Assembly: GCF_014873705.1 (NCBI RefSeq)
Contig: NZ_JADBDS010000002.1
Location: 372,001 to 436,000, forward strand
DNA length: 64,000 bases
Direction of reading: 5' to 3'
Source of the DNA: Mycobacterium sp. OAS707
Lineage (GTDB): Bacteria; Actinomycetota; Actinomycetes; Mycobacteriales; Mycobacteriaceae
Positions 41,863 through 49,298 of the stretch are shown here, one piece after another. Below the pieces are notes generated by a model, which saw nothing but the letters and a program-made list of their open reading frames with translations, did no database searches and was not told where the DNA came from. Each line of letters opens with the position of its first letter. Position 1 is the stretch's first letter. The position numbers and the translations under genes were made by a program.

Positions 41863-42312
41863 ATGGCCGCAACCGACGCGATGAAGTTCATGCCGTGGAT
41901 CCAGTGGCTCGACCTTGACACAGAACTTGGCGACGACGGGTCCATGCGGTCGTCACTGCGGCGCCCCAAGCCCGAACACATCAACCACAACGGCCACGTC
42001 AACGCTGCAGTCGCCTATGGCGTCGCCGAGGTGGCCGGCGCCGGGGCAGCGGTCATGGCCGCCGGCGCCGCTGGTACCGGCGCCTATACCGTCATCCGCA
42101 GCGGCGCGATCGAGTACCGGCGGCCGGCGCGCGGAGGCATCACGGCCACCAGCAAGGTCGGTCCTGCAGTCGCTGCCGATGTTCAAAGAGCCCTGCAAGC
42201 CGGCGAAGGATGCGACATCGACGTCGATGTGTCACTCAACGACGCTGATGACACTGTGGTCGGGGTTTGCAAGTTCGTCGTCAGCCTTCGGCCACGCCGT
42301 CCCGATCGCTGA
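41863..42312 (+). CDS. Hotdog-fold (PaaI/DUF4442-like) protein
   Basis: A 149-residue hotdog-fold protein: 'HINHNGHVNAAVAYGVAEVAGAGAAVMAAGAAGTG' with the conserved 'GHVNA..AY..AE' helix, then strand 'GAIEYRRPARGGITATSKVGPA' and 'DVDVSLNDADDTVVGVCKFVVSLRP'. These folds hydrolyse acyl-CoA thioesters or bind acyl groups. The likely acidic catalytic residue is Glu in the first helix. ATG 41863 is near a GAGGA site. Divergent from TetR, which suggests acyl-derived induction. Confidence 0.84.
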   Translation: MAATDAMKFMPWIQWLDLDTELGDDGSMRSSLRRPKPEHINHNGHVNAAVAYGVAEVAGAGAAVMAAGAAGTGAYTVIRSGAIEYRRPARGGITATSKVGPAVAADVQRALQAGEGCDIDVDVSLNDADDTVVGVCKFVVSLRPRRPDR

Positions 42313-42636
42313 AAAGGACTGTGCTGCACCCAAAGACGAGGGAACCGGACGAGTGCCTAGGGGTTGGGAGTTCGGTTGCGAAACTTGGACCGCAACTTGA
42401 CATAATGTGGCTTATCGGCGCTTGGGGTCTGAGGTGCGTTGAGTGAAAGTGCTGGCACCCCACCGATGAGCTGCATTGCCGCGGCGGGCCACGCAGATGT
42501 TCGGAATATCGGTCGCGCGTGGTTGCATGTATGCGCGCCAATGATTCGGCAGTTGGGTGAACCTTGAGCGTGCCGGCTGTCCATCGCCCTGAGATCCGCT
42601 TTCGACGACCGCTCCTCCCTCCGACGCATCCCCGTC

Positions 42637-42655
42637 GATACGTCACAGTGACGAA
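42637..42655. repeat. GTCACnGTGAC-containing repeat, copy 1
   Basis: Core palindrome CGTCAC/GTGACG (42641-42653) in the context GATA..AATTA. Copy 2 at 42821-42839 shares the flanks; copy 3 lies at 44826-44841. Confidence 0.5.
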
Positions 42656-42820
42656 TTACTTTGGGCCACAGTGCTATTGGTATCGGGCGCCGGTCGGATC
42701 CCGGATCGATCTCGACGACTGGGAGCACGCGCCATTCCTGGGCGGCGGCCGGCGCTCCGCCGGCCTTGCCCAATCGGGCTGCCGGAACTGCCCTACCGTC
42801 TGTTCCCCCGCATCGCCACC

Positions 42821-42839
42821 GATACGTCACGGTGACGAA
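42821..42839. repeat. GTCACnGTGAC-containing repeat, copy 2
   Basis: Core palindrome at 42825-42837 with the same GATA and AATTA flanks as copy 1; the centre base differs (g instead of a). Confidence 0.5.
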
Positions 42840-42943
42840 TTAACCTGAGGTGCAGGGCTTTTCAAACTCTGAGTGGACGGCACCACCGAGTCGTACCTTC
42901 TCGCTTGGTAGTTCGACGGTAGCGAAAACGTTACGGTGTTCAG

Positions 42944-43645
42944 ATGCCGAGCAGCGATGAAACCCATCCGGACAATTGCCCGGGCGACCGCTACGCGGGC
43001 CTCGACGACGACGAACGTGCGCAAGCGATCGCCTATGAAGCCGAACGGCGCGATGGTCAGCGGCGCGGATGGCTGCTTTACGGTGAAGTGCCGACCCAAC
43101 CCGGAACGGTTCTGACCTACCGTTCGATATGGGGCGCTGTGGCTGTCGTCGTAACGGCGTTCTTCGTGTTCGGTGCCGTCGTCCAGCATGCTCCGTTGAT
43201 CGCCGCCGCCGGCGCCGTCTTAGGTATCGCGATGTTCGCCCGCGGCCGCGGACCGGCTCGACGTATCGAAGTGTCCGAACACGGCGATCTGATCATCTAC
43301 GGCGGACTTTGGGGGCGAACGGTTCGCCTGACCGACTTCAACTGGGTGCGGGCCTACAAGACACTGCGCGGTGGGGCGACACCGTATAGGCCAGCATCAA
43401 CGGTGGTGTTAGAGCACCGACCGGGACGCCATATGTTCAGCAAAACCATTGGGGTGTGGTTTCCAACGGTCTCCAGCCGCCGCGCCACCATAGTGCTGGC
43501 GTCGTTATGGCGTTGTCCCGCAATAGGACAACGAGTCAGTGACGACGCCCTGGTGGAGTTCATTCGGACCGCATGCCGCGACTCCGGCATGCGCGTCGCT
43601 GCGGGCAGCGGAGGGAAAATCTGGACCGCCGAAAGACCGGTATGA
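42944..43645 (+). CDS. Membrane protein with PH-like C-terminal domain
   Basis: A 233-residue protein: acidic N-terminus (1-65, DDDERAQAIAYEAERRDGQRRGW), two TM helices (about 64-84 and 85-101), then a soluble beta-rich domain with 'IEVSEHGDLIIYGGLWGRTVRLTDFNWVRAYKTL' and 'TVVLEHRPGRHMF', resembling PH-like domains of bacterial membrane proteins. No enzymatic motif. ATG 42944 lies after a TTACGG; the ribosome site is weak. It converges with the DUF3592-like gene at 43674. Confidence 0.68.
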   Translation: MPSSDETHPDNCPGDRYAGLDDDERAQAIAYEAERRDGQRRGWLLYGEVPTQPGTVLTYRSIWGAVAVVVTAFFVFGAVVQHAPLIAAAGAVLGIAMFARGRGPARRIEVSEHGDLIIYGGLWGRTVRLTDFNWVRAYKTLRGGATPYRPASTVVLEHRPGRHMFSKTIGVWFPTVSSRRATIVLASLWRCPAIGQRVSDDALVEFIRTACRDSGMRVAAGSGGKIWTAERPV

Positions 43646-43673
43646 GCGGAGACTGGTTGTGCCGCGCCCATAA

Positions 43674-44618
43674 TCATCGCTGTGCCCGCCGACGGGCGGA
43701 CAACGTCATTACGCCTAAGGCGATACCGCCAAAGAGAAAGGGTGCGCCAAAGGCGCCGAAGGCGGTAGGCAGAAACCATATCTGCCAGTACTGGTCGATT
43801 CGCGCGTCCTGCGGGTTGGCCGGGTCGTAGCGGACCCGCACACGTTCTCCGACACTGAACGCCGGCGGGTTGGAGCCCAACTGGCTGGTGAACCGGGCGG
43901 GGGTACCGCTGGCTGGCCGGAATTCGACGATCGGAGCATAGCTTTTGCCGGTATCGGTGATGTCGACGACGGTGCCGTTTGCGTATCGGTCCGCCGAAAT
44001 TGATTGGGCTATCACTGCAGCACTGATGCCACTGGCCAAGCCTGACGCCAGTCCGATCGAGGTGAACACGACAGCCAGAATCGCCGTGGCACTGCGGCGC
44101 TTTCGAACTCCCCTCTGCACGTCCCATTCCAGTTCCCGCAAGGAACTCGCCAATGATCCTCCGGCCGCTATGGGTTGGGCGCCGAAGGTACTGAGGCTTG
44201 CGATCCAGGCAGCATTGTCGCCGACGAAAAACCCGATATCGCCGGAAGACGTCTGGATGATCAGGTATTGCCGGCCGACCGTCCTGGTCGTCTTGAACAC
44301 TTTGGCTTCCCGCACACCGGTGATGTCGGCGACTGGTACCTCGATCACCTTGCCGGTCAAGGTATGAAAGATCAGTCGCTTATCTGAGAGTGCGATCATC
44401 CCGTCGTTGTTCACGATCGGATAACCATCGATGGTCGCACCCCTGTAATTGCCCGGTTCAGGTGAACGGATCGTCGTCTCGCCCGCCATCTCGGACTCCA
44501 GCCGACTGGCAATGACCCGGCGGCGGTGCCGAACCCACACGAGGACCGAACTCGACACCATCATCAGCGCAGCCAGAACTCCAACGACCAGCACAACGAC
44601 AAACACGCCTGTACTCAT
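43674..44618 (-). CDS. Membrane protein with PH-like and DUF3592-like parts
   Basis: A 314-residue protein: TM helix at the N-terminus (VFVVVLVVGVLAALMMVSSSVLVWV), a cytosolic domain resembling a PH fold ('IALSDKRLIFHTLTGKVIEVPVADITGVREAKVFKTTRTVGRQYLIIQTSSGDIGFFVG'), then TM (about 180-205), an extracytoplasmic strand-rich DUF3592-like region ('TVVDITDTGKSYAPIVEFRPASGTPARFTSQLGSNPP', 'GERVRVRYDPANPQDARI'), and a last TM (about 280-300). ATG 44618 follows GAGGTGG. Function unknown. Confidence 0.75.
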   Translation of the reverse strand: MSTGVFVVVLVVGVLAALMMVSSSVLVWVRHRRRVIASRLESEMAGETTIRSPEPGNYRGATIDGYPIVNNDGMIALSDKRLIFHTLTGKVIEVPVADITGVREAKVFKTTRTVGRQYLIIQTSSGDIGFFVGDNAAWIASLSTFGAQPIAAGGSLASSLRELEWDVQRGVRKRRSATAILAVVFTSIGLASGLASGISAAVIAQSISADRYANGTVVDITDTGKSYAPIVEFRPASGTPARFTSQLGSNPPAFSVGERVRVRYDPANPQDARIDQYWQIWFLPTAFGAFGAPFLFGGIALGVMTLSARRRAQR

Positions 44619-45101
44619 CTGTGCCACCTCTATCCGTTGTCCTCGCCATGACCAATCCCCACCATGCGACGACGGCCTTGGCAAATCCTAAAGAAGAGGA
44701 CGAAGACGCTCTGCGACTTTGGGCTCACATGGAGGACGCTCTGACCGCAGCCGATGCGGACGATCTGTTTGGATTCCGCAGCTCTAATTTGAACTCCCCC
44801 GCCAATATGCCTGTCCCTCAATGTAATACGTCACAGTGACAGATTGGCCATGGCTAGAGCCCCAGCCTTCGCGCAGGATCAATTCGGTCAGGGCTCGCGA
44901 TACCTCCGGGCTAGGCGCCCCCGAGAAATCGTCGTCGATGCGCGGCGAAACAAACGTTCCGGCGCGGATACTGCCTCCACTCCATAAAGAGGGCTGATCA
45001 TCGCCAATTCGTCGTTTGATGAATTGGCGCCTCGCGCGACTTGACGCCAGGCTTTGGCGCAAATCTCAGACAGAACCCGCTGTGGGCGGCATGGTTAGTA
45101 A
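44619..45101. other. 483-bp stretch with weak small frames and the third motif copy
   Basis: Between the DUF3592-like gene and the 45102 gene. On the minus strand 44784-45062 has a protein-like end (VSRALTELILREGWGSSHGQSVTVTYYIEGQAYW), with a palindromic GTCACNGTGAC at 44830-44840, but no ribosome site or homolog I can name. On the plus strand a 72-residue frame (44621-44839) has helical acidic sequence. Neither is strong enough to call. GC is lower than the neighbours. Confidence 0.4.
44784..45062 (-). CDS. Possible small protein or gene remnant (uncertain)
   Basis: A 92-residue open frame whose second half (FSGAPSPEVSRALTELILREGWGSSHGQSVTVTYYIEGQAYWRGSSN) reads like a real protein. Its last segment, VTVTYYIEGQAYW, resembles plus-strand sequence at 42643-42683 (VTVTNYFGPQCYW), which supports decayed copies of one family. 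No good ribosome site, and the first 35 residues are basic and unconvincing. Could be a pseudogene. Confidence 0.25.
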   Translation of the reverse strand: MRQSLASSRARRQFIKRRIGDDQPSLWSGGSIRAGTFVSPRIDDDFSGAPSPEVSRALTELILREGWGSSHGQSVTVTYYIEGQAYWRGSSN

Positions 45102-45506
45102 ATGACGAGCCACAAGGTTCCGACCCCGAAAGAGATCAAGGCCGCCGCGCAGGCGGCAGCGGAGACCGCGCAGTCGGTCGCCAGCGGAGCCATGCGCATT
45201 CCGCCCGCGTCGATTCAACTAGCCAGCCAATTGCCGGACCTCATCGAGAACCTGGCGGTGGCTACCGAACGCCTCAACACGGCTATCGACCGCGCAGAAC
45301 GATATCTGGCACTGGCCGACCCGATGATCCGAACGATGGATGCATTGCTGCCTCAGCTCGAAGCGCTTGTCGCGACGGGTAACGACGTCTACAACGCGGT
45401 GTCGTCACTGCCCGGCGCGTCAACCCTCAGTCGTTTTGCGACCGCAGGCACATCATCGGTAAGGAAAAAGCCGACGCGAGCTCGAACCACCGACAAGAAG
45501 GGTTGA
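45102..45506 (+). CDS. Helical phasin-like hypothetical protein
   Basis: A 134-residue, mostly amphipathic helical protein: 'PTPKEIKAAAQAAAETAQSVASGAMRIPP', 'LPDLIENLAVATERLNTAIDRAERYLALADPMIRTMDALLPQLEALVATG', with a basic Lys/Arg/Thr tail (RKKPTRARTTDKKG). Composition and helix density resemble phasins or heparin-binding-like actinobacterial proteins, and the tail may bind nucleic acid or membrane. ATG 45102; no strong ribosome site. Confidence 0.6.
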   Translation: MTSHKVPTPKEIKAAAQAAAETAQSVASGAMRIPPASIQLASQLPDLIENLAVATERLNTAIDRAERYLALADPMIRTMDALLPQLEALVATGNDVYNAVSSLPGASTLSRFATAGTSSVRKKPTRARTTDKKG

Positions 45507-45531
45507 GCCTGCCCCGTAAGAGGGCACCCCG

Positions 45532-46689
45532 TCAGCCTTCTCGTTGCGTCGAGCTCGCCCCGGCCAAGCCGTCAACTGCGTCGTAAAGGGCTGCGGCGAA
45601 CCGTGTTTCGGTGAACTGCTCGGCGTGCTTGCGGATGGTGCCTGCGTCGAAATCCATTGTTTCAAATCGGTCGAGCGCCTCGGCAATCGCAGCCGGTTGC
45701 GGCTCGTCGAAATAGATTCCGGTGACAAGTTCGTCGACAGTGTCGAGGTAACCACCCCATCGCAGCGTTACCGACGGCTTTCCTTGGGCTGCGGCCTCGA
45801 TCGGGGTCAGCCCGAAGTCTTCGTAGCTTGCCGCGATGAGGGCCTGGCACCGCCGGTAGAGCCAAGTGATTTGCGCATCGCGGAGTCCGGACAGCATCAA
45901 CACATTCGGGGACGCGAGCGCGCCCAGGCGTTTTTCCTCTGGACCCGCCCCGACCACAACGAGCCGACGATCAGTCGCCGCGAACGCCCGAATCACGCGG
46001 TCGACGTTCTTGTACGGCAATAGCCGTGCTACACACAGATAGAACGTCCCATCGGGCTGCGACCAACGTCGAACGTCGTCGATTGGCTCCGCCGTGTCGC
46101 TCGCGTCTGCAACCGGTGAGTGCAGAATGTCGGCGCGGCGACCGTAGGCGCGTTCGATTCGGCGTTGTGTCAGAGTCGAATTCGCCAAGTAGACGTCCGC
46201 AGACAGCGCTGCGCGTCGATCCCATCGTTTGAGGTAGGGCGACATCGTCGTCAAGCCGATGCGTTCCGTCCAAGGCGCCGACTCGCCCAGATACTCTGCG
46301 GCCATGTAAAGCCAGTGCGCGGGCGTGTGGCAGAACACGAGCTTGTGACCCCGGGTCTGCATTCCGTGCGCCCAGCCGCTAGTGCTGATCACGACGACGT
46401 CGGCGTCGATGAACATCGATTGCGCGGCTGTCGCGAGGACTGGAAGCGCAACGCGGTGATGCCTGCGAAAGGGCGTAATCGAGTTCAGTCTCGACACCCG
46501 GATGTCGCGCTCGGCGAACTCGGGGTAGGTACGGGGCGGGTCGTAAAGCAACGTGTAAATCGGAGCGTCGGGGAAGGCGCGGCTCATGGACAAGACAACC
46601 CGCTCAGCACCGCCGCGCTGTGTCAGGTAGTCATGGGCGATCGCCACCCGCGGGCCGTCGGCCCCGTTGTAGCTGCGAGGTGAATTCAC
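45532..46689 (-). CDS. GT4-type glycosyltransferase
   Basis: A 385-residue retaining glycosyltransferase: acceptor-side start 'VAIAHDYLTQRGGAERVVLSMSRAFPDAPIYTLLY', C-terminal 'VLMLSGLRDAQITWLYRRCQALIAASYEDFGLTPIEAAAQGKPSV' with the EX7E motif (E-DFGLTPI-E). Length is typical of GT4 mannosyl/glucosyltransferases. The GTG at 46689 begins 2 bp after the PIG-L stop; an ATG at 46734 would overlap it. With the PIG-L deacetylase immediately upstream, a sugar is probably deacetylated and transferred for an envelope glycan. Confidence 0.87.
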   Translation of the reverse strand: MNSPRSYNGADGPRVAIAHDYLTQRGGAERVVLSMSRAFPDAPIYTLLYDPPRTYPEFAERDIRVSRLNSITPFRRHHRVALPVLATAAQSMFIDADVVVISTSGWAHGMQTRGHKLVFCHTPAHWLYMAAEYLGESAPWTERIGLTTMSPYLKRWDRRAALSADVYLANSTLTQRRIERAYGRRADILHSPVADASDTAEPIDDVRRWSQPDGTFYLCVARLLPYKNVDRVIRAFAATDRRLVVVGAGPEEKRLGALASPNVLMLSGLRDAQITWLYRRCQALIAASYEDFGLTPIEAAAQGKPSVTLRWGGYLDTVDELVTGIYFDEPQPAAIAEALDRFETMDFDAGTIRKHAEQFTETRFAAALYDAVDGLAGASSTQREG

Positions 46690-46691
46690 GC

Positions 46692-47399
46692 CTAATGCGA
46701 GACTCGATAGTCCGCCAGCGCCGGCGTCGTGCATCCGACGCGCCGCGCCTTCGGCGCGCCGAAACGGACAGCGGCCTTCTCGACGACAAACGCCTCGGCA
46801 TACCTGCCGCGGCACTGGACCCCACGAAGCCTCAATATCGACAGGAACGCCATCTCGTCCCACCAGTCCCGGAAAGCCTGAGAGGGGTAGTGCTTTTCAA
46901 GCAATCGCACTTTGTCGTGGACGGTGGCGTCATCGAGCGTGTGGAACACCGTTGGCGCCGGAGTGTCGACATCGCACTTGACGATCTCGTATCCCATCAC
47001 GAGGTGGTCGCGGAACTCCCCCGGTATCAGTTCGGCAAGTGTGCGGTGATCCGGGTGTGCGTCACGGCGTTGCGGAGCGAAGACGATGTCGGGCTCGCAA
47101 CCCGCACGAAAACTCCCGACTGCGTTCTTCGTTCGGTCCCAGTGACCTTGCACCCGGGTATCGGGAAGGTCGAGCACTGATACCGAGACCGAAGCGCCGG
47201 GACAAAAGGCGGGCAGCGCCGAAAGCTCTTCGTCTTCGCGTTCCGTGCCTGCGCCCGTCAATACCAATGCGTGGACCGAGAGCCCGGGATTGGCTCTGGC
47301 CAATGTGAGCAGTGTGCCGCCCATGCCCAACGCAATGTCATCACAATGCGCGCCGAGCACGGCGATCTGACGTGTTTCACCCGTGAAGAGGTCTATCAC
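46692..47399 (-). CDS. PIG-L family deacetylase
   Basis: A 235-residue LmbE/PIG-L fold enzyme: 'IAVLGAHCDDIALGMGGTLL' with the AHxDD zinc motif (residues 17-21) and HPDH (115-118). These deacetylate N-acetyl sugars, as MshB and Mca do, but the small size and GT4 partner suggest a polysaccharide or glycolipid substrate. GTG 47399 was chosen because AGGAA is 9 bp upstream; a longer frame to 47564 is not supported. Operon with the GT4 gene. Confidence 0.84.
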   Translation of the reverse strand: MIDLFTGETRQIAVLGAHCDDIALGMGGTLLTLARANPGLSVHALVLTGAGTEREDEELSALPAFCPGASVSVSVLDLPDTRVQGHWDRTKNAVGSFRAGCEPDIVFAPQRRDAHPDHRTLAELIPGEFRDHLVMGYEIVKCDVDTPAPTVFHTLDDATVHDKVRLLEKHYPSQAFRDWWDEMAFLSILRLRGVQCRGRYAEAFVVEKAAVRFGAPKARRVGCTTPALADYRVSH

Positions 47400-47680
47400 T
47401 GGCAACGTTCCTGATCGAAGAAGGCTGTCTATCTGATGATTTCGGGTTTCTGTAGACAGACTTAGCACACTCTGTACCGCGCCGCGGCAACTTCGGCGAG
47501 CATGACGGCAACCCTGTGAGAAAGCTGCGAGCGGTCTTGCGGGCCCGGAAGCGTTCACTGTCAAGCGATTTGGTAAAACGAGACGCTGTCCTGGTGCGAC
47601 AGCAAAATTAACGAAGAGGCTTCAAAACAATGCAGCAGGCTCTGCTCATGTTGAGGTACGGGTTGGCAAACACGGTGCCG

Positions 47681-48142
47681 TCAGCCGAAGTCGATTCGCA
47701 CGATTGCACTGTCCGGCCAGACATTTCGATGGCGCATACGTCGTAGCTTCTCACCGAGCGTCAGATCTTCGTGAACGTTGGTGACGCCCGGGATCTTGAA
47801 CATCGGGACGACGTTCCACTGCCAGCCATAGCGCCGATGCAGTGCCCGGTTGGCGGCTTCGGCCTCACCACCGGACAGAATCGTCGCCCGGCCTGCGAAC
47901 GTCCTCGCGCCGCCGCGGACGCGACCGCGATGATCGCAAGCAGTCAGTTCGACGTCCGGACGCGCGGTCATCCGCTTGGTCTTCGGCCCGACCTTCGTTC
48001 GGAACACGACTGAACTTCCTTCGACCTCGAACCAGATCGGAGTGTCGATCGCCGTCCCGTCTCGCCGATAGGTCCGCAGCAGCGCATAGCGGGCGCCGGC
48101 CAACTCGCCAAGGACATCAACTTGATGAGGGTTCTTCTGCAT
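47681..48142 (-). CDS. PPOX-class F420/flavin-dependent protein
   Basis: A 153-residue split-barrel protein: 'YALLRTYRRDGTAIDTPIWFEVEGSSVVFRTKVGPKTKRMTARPDVELTACDHRGRVRGGARTFAGRATIL'. This PPOX-type pattern (S/T-x-RR-G..., 'TxxxSxKxxRL') is common for mycobacterial F420-dependent reductases. ATG 48142; TTG 48154 would add four residues. Divergent from a MerR-type regulator across a perfect 22-bp palindrome, so probably induced by the MerR signal. Confidence 0.84.
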   Translation of the reverse strand: MQKNPHQVDVLGELAGARYALLRTYRRDGTAIDTPIWFEVEGSSVVFRTKVGPKTKRMTARPDVELTACDHRGRVRGGARTFAGRATILSGGEAEAANRALHRRYGWQWNVVPMFKIPGVTNVHEDLTLGEKLRRMRHRNVWPDSAIVRIDFG

Positions 48143-48155
48143 GGTTCCAGTCAAC

Positions 48156-48177
48156 GACTTAGAGTTGGCTCTAAGTC
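48156..48177. promoter_or_regulatory. Perfect 22-bp MerR operator
   Basis: Inverted repeat GACTTAGAG / CTCTAAGTC with a 4-nt spacer, perfect over 9 bp arms, between the PPOX and MerR genes. SoxR-like MerR proteins bind dyads of this size within a stretched (19-bp) -35/-10 spacer; a -35-like TTGACT (minus strand) overlaps the arm. It should control both directions. Confidence 0.75.
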
Positions 48178-48200
48178 AAGCTCGATTCAAAGGAATAGCC

Positions 48201-48602
48201 ATGACCGCCAGCCTGACGATCGGAGAACTCGCGCTTCAGGCCGACGTGGCAGCGACCACGCTGCGCTTCTACGAGAAGATCGGCCTCATCCACTCTCCCG
48301 CCCGCGTCGGCGGTCAACGCCGCTATGACGGCTCCATCGTCGCGCGCCTCGATGTCATTCGGCTGTGCAAGGCCGCCGGGTTCGCGCTCGACGAGATCCA
48401 GCTGTTGTTCGCCGACGACGCTCCCGGCCGGCCCGCCAGCCGGGCACTCGCCGAGACCAAGCTCGCCGAGATCGACGCACGAGTCGCCGAACTGAAACGC
48501 GCCAGGGAGATCATCGAATGGGGCATGCGATGCACATGCCCCTCGATTGACGACTGCACGTGCGGCATCCACGGCAACAAGGCCGTCAACGCTACGAGTT
48601 GA
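48201..48602 (+). CDS. MerR-family regulator with CxC-x5-CxC
   Basis: A 133-residue MerR protein: 'TIGELALQADVAATTLRFYEKIGLIHSPARVGGQRRYDGSIVARLDVIRLCKAAGFALDEIQLLF'. The dimer helix is followed by Cys at 111, 113, 119 and 121 (CTCPSIDDCTC), a probable metal or Fe-S site; it differs from the SoxR CxxCxC-x5-C spacing. Ribosome site AAAGGAA precedes ATG 48201. Divergent from the PPOX gene, which it probably activates. Confidence 0.88.
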   Translation: MTASLTIGELALQADVAATTLRFYEKIGLIHSPARVGGQRRYDGSIVARLDVIRLCKAAGFALDEIQLLFADDAPGRPASRALAETKLAEIDARVAELKRAREIIEWGMRCTCPSIDDCTCGIHGNKAVNATS

Positions 48603-49251
48603 CGCGGCGCAGGGCCAGTTCCTTGATCTCGTCGGGCAACGCATCGGCTTCGAGGACCAACGGCAATAACTCCGGTTCCAGTGTCAGCGCGCGGAATACC
48701 AGGCCGACCGTCACATCGTGATCCGGCCGATCGACCACCACGATGGGGTCTCCCGCCCGTACCGTTCCGCTTTCGATGACCCTGAGGTAGGCGCCTGGGG
48801 TCGCCGCCTTTGTGAACGTCTTGACCCACCCTCGAATCGACAACCAGGTTGCGAACGTCCGGCACGGGATACGCGGCCGCGTCACTTCGAGCACCAGGCC
48901 GTCGCTGCCGACCAGCCACCGCTCGCCGACGCGAGCACCGGTGACGTCGAGCCGTTGCGTGGTGAAGTTCTCGCCGAACTCACCGTTTTTGAGGTCGCGC
49001 TGTAGCTCTCGCTCCCAGGCGTCGAGATCCTCGCGGGCATACGCATAAACGGCTTGATCGTCACCGCCGTGGTATTGCTGGTCGCCGATGAAGTCGCCGA
49101 GCAGGCCACAGCCGAGGCCGCCGTGCATCGGTCCGGGGGCGCGGACGGTGATCGCGTCGTCGGTCGGCCGCTTGTCAATGCCGGTCCGCAATGACCCCTT
49201 GTCCGCATTCGGCCGCGGGTAGGCCAGATTGACCGTCAACACGTTCGCCAC
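48592..49251 (-). CDS. MOSC-domain protein
   Basis: A 219-residue MOSC (molybdenum cofactor sulfurase C-terminal) protein with 'GLGCGLLGDFIGDQQYHGGDDQAVYAYAREDLDAWE', 'GEFGENFTTQRLDVTGARVGERW' and 'RIPCRTFATWLS' with the conserved Cys. Related YiiM-type proteins reduce hydroxylated compounds with Moco. The 3' end overlaps the convergent MerR gene by 11 bp. ATG at 49251. Confidence 0.9.
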   Translation of the reverse strand: MANVLTVNLAYPRPNADKGSLRTGIDKRPTDDAITVRAPGPMHGGLGCGLLGDFIGDQQYHGGDDQAVYAYAREDLDAWERELQRDLKNGEFGENFTTQRLDVTGARVGERWLVGSDGLVLEVTRPRIPCRTFATWLSIRGWVKTFTKAATPGAYLRVIESGTVRAGDPIVVVDRPDHDVTVGLVFRALTLEPELLPLVLEADALPDEIKELALRRVNS

Positions 49252-49298
49252 GGCTGGAGCCTACTTACCGACCCAGTCGCGCGCATATTCAATTTCGG

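Larger units (their letters stand above)
42313..42943. other. 631-bp gene-poor stretch with two copies of a VTVT-type motif
   Basis: No frame here has convincing protein-like sequence or a ribosome site. It contains two near-identical elements: 'GATACGTCACaGTGACGAA' at about 42637-42655 and 'GATACGTCACgGTGACGAA' at about 42821-42839, each preceded by a GCATC(c/g)CC block. On the plus strand each reads RYVTVTN; the first continues NYFGPQCYW, which resembles the end of a small frame on the minus strand at 44784-44860. Possibly decayed copies of one small gene, or palindromic sites (see findings). Confidence 0.45.

Noticed and set aside
42564..42848. 94-codon plus-strand frame with RYVTVTNYF
   Set aside because: No ribosome site, atypical composition, and the only protein-like part is the repeated motif; treated as a possible remnant instead.
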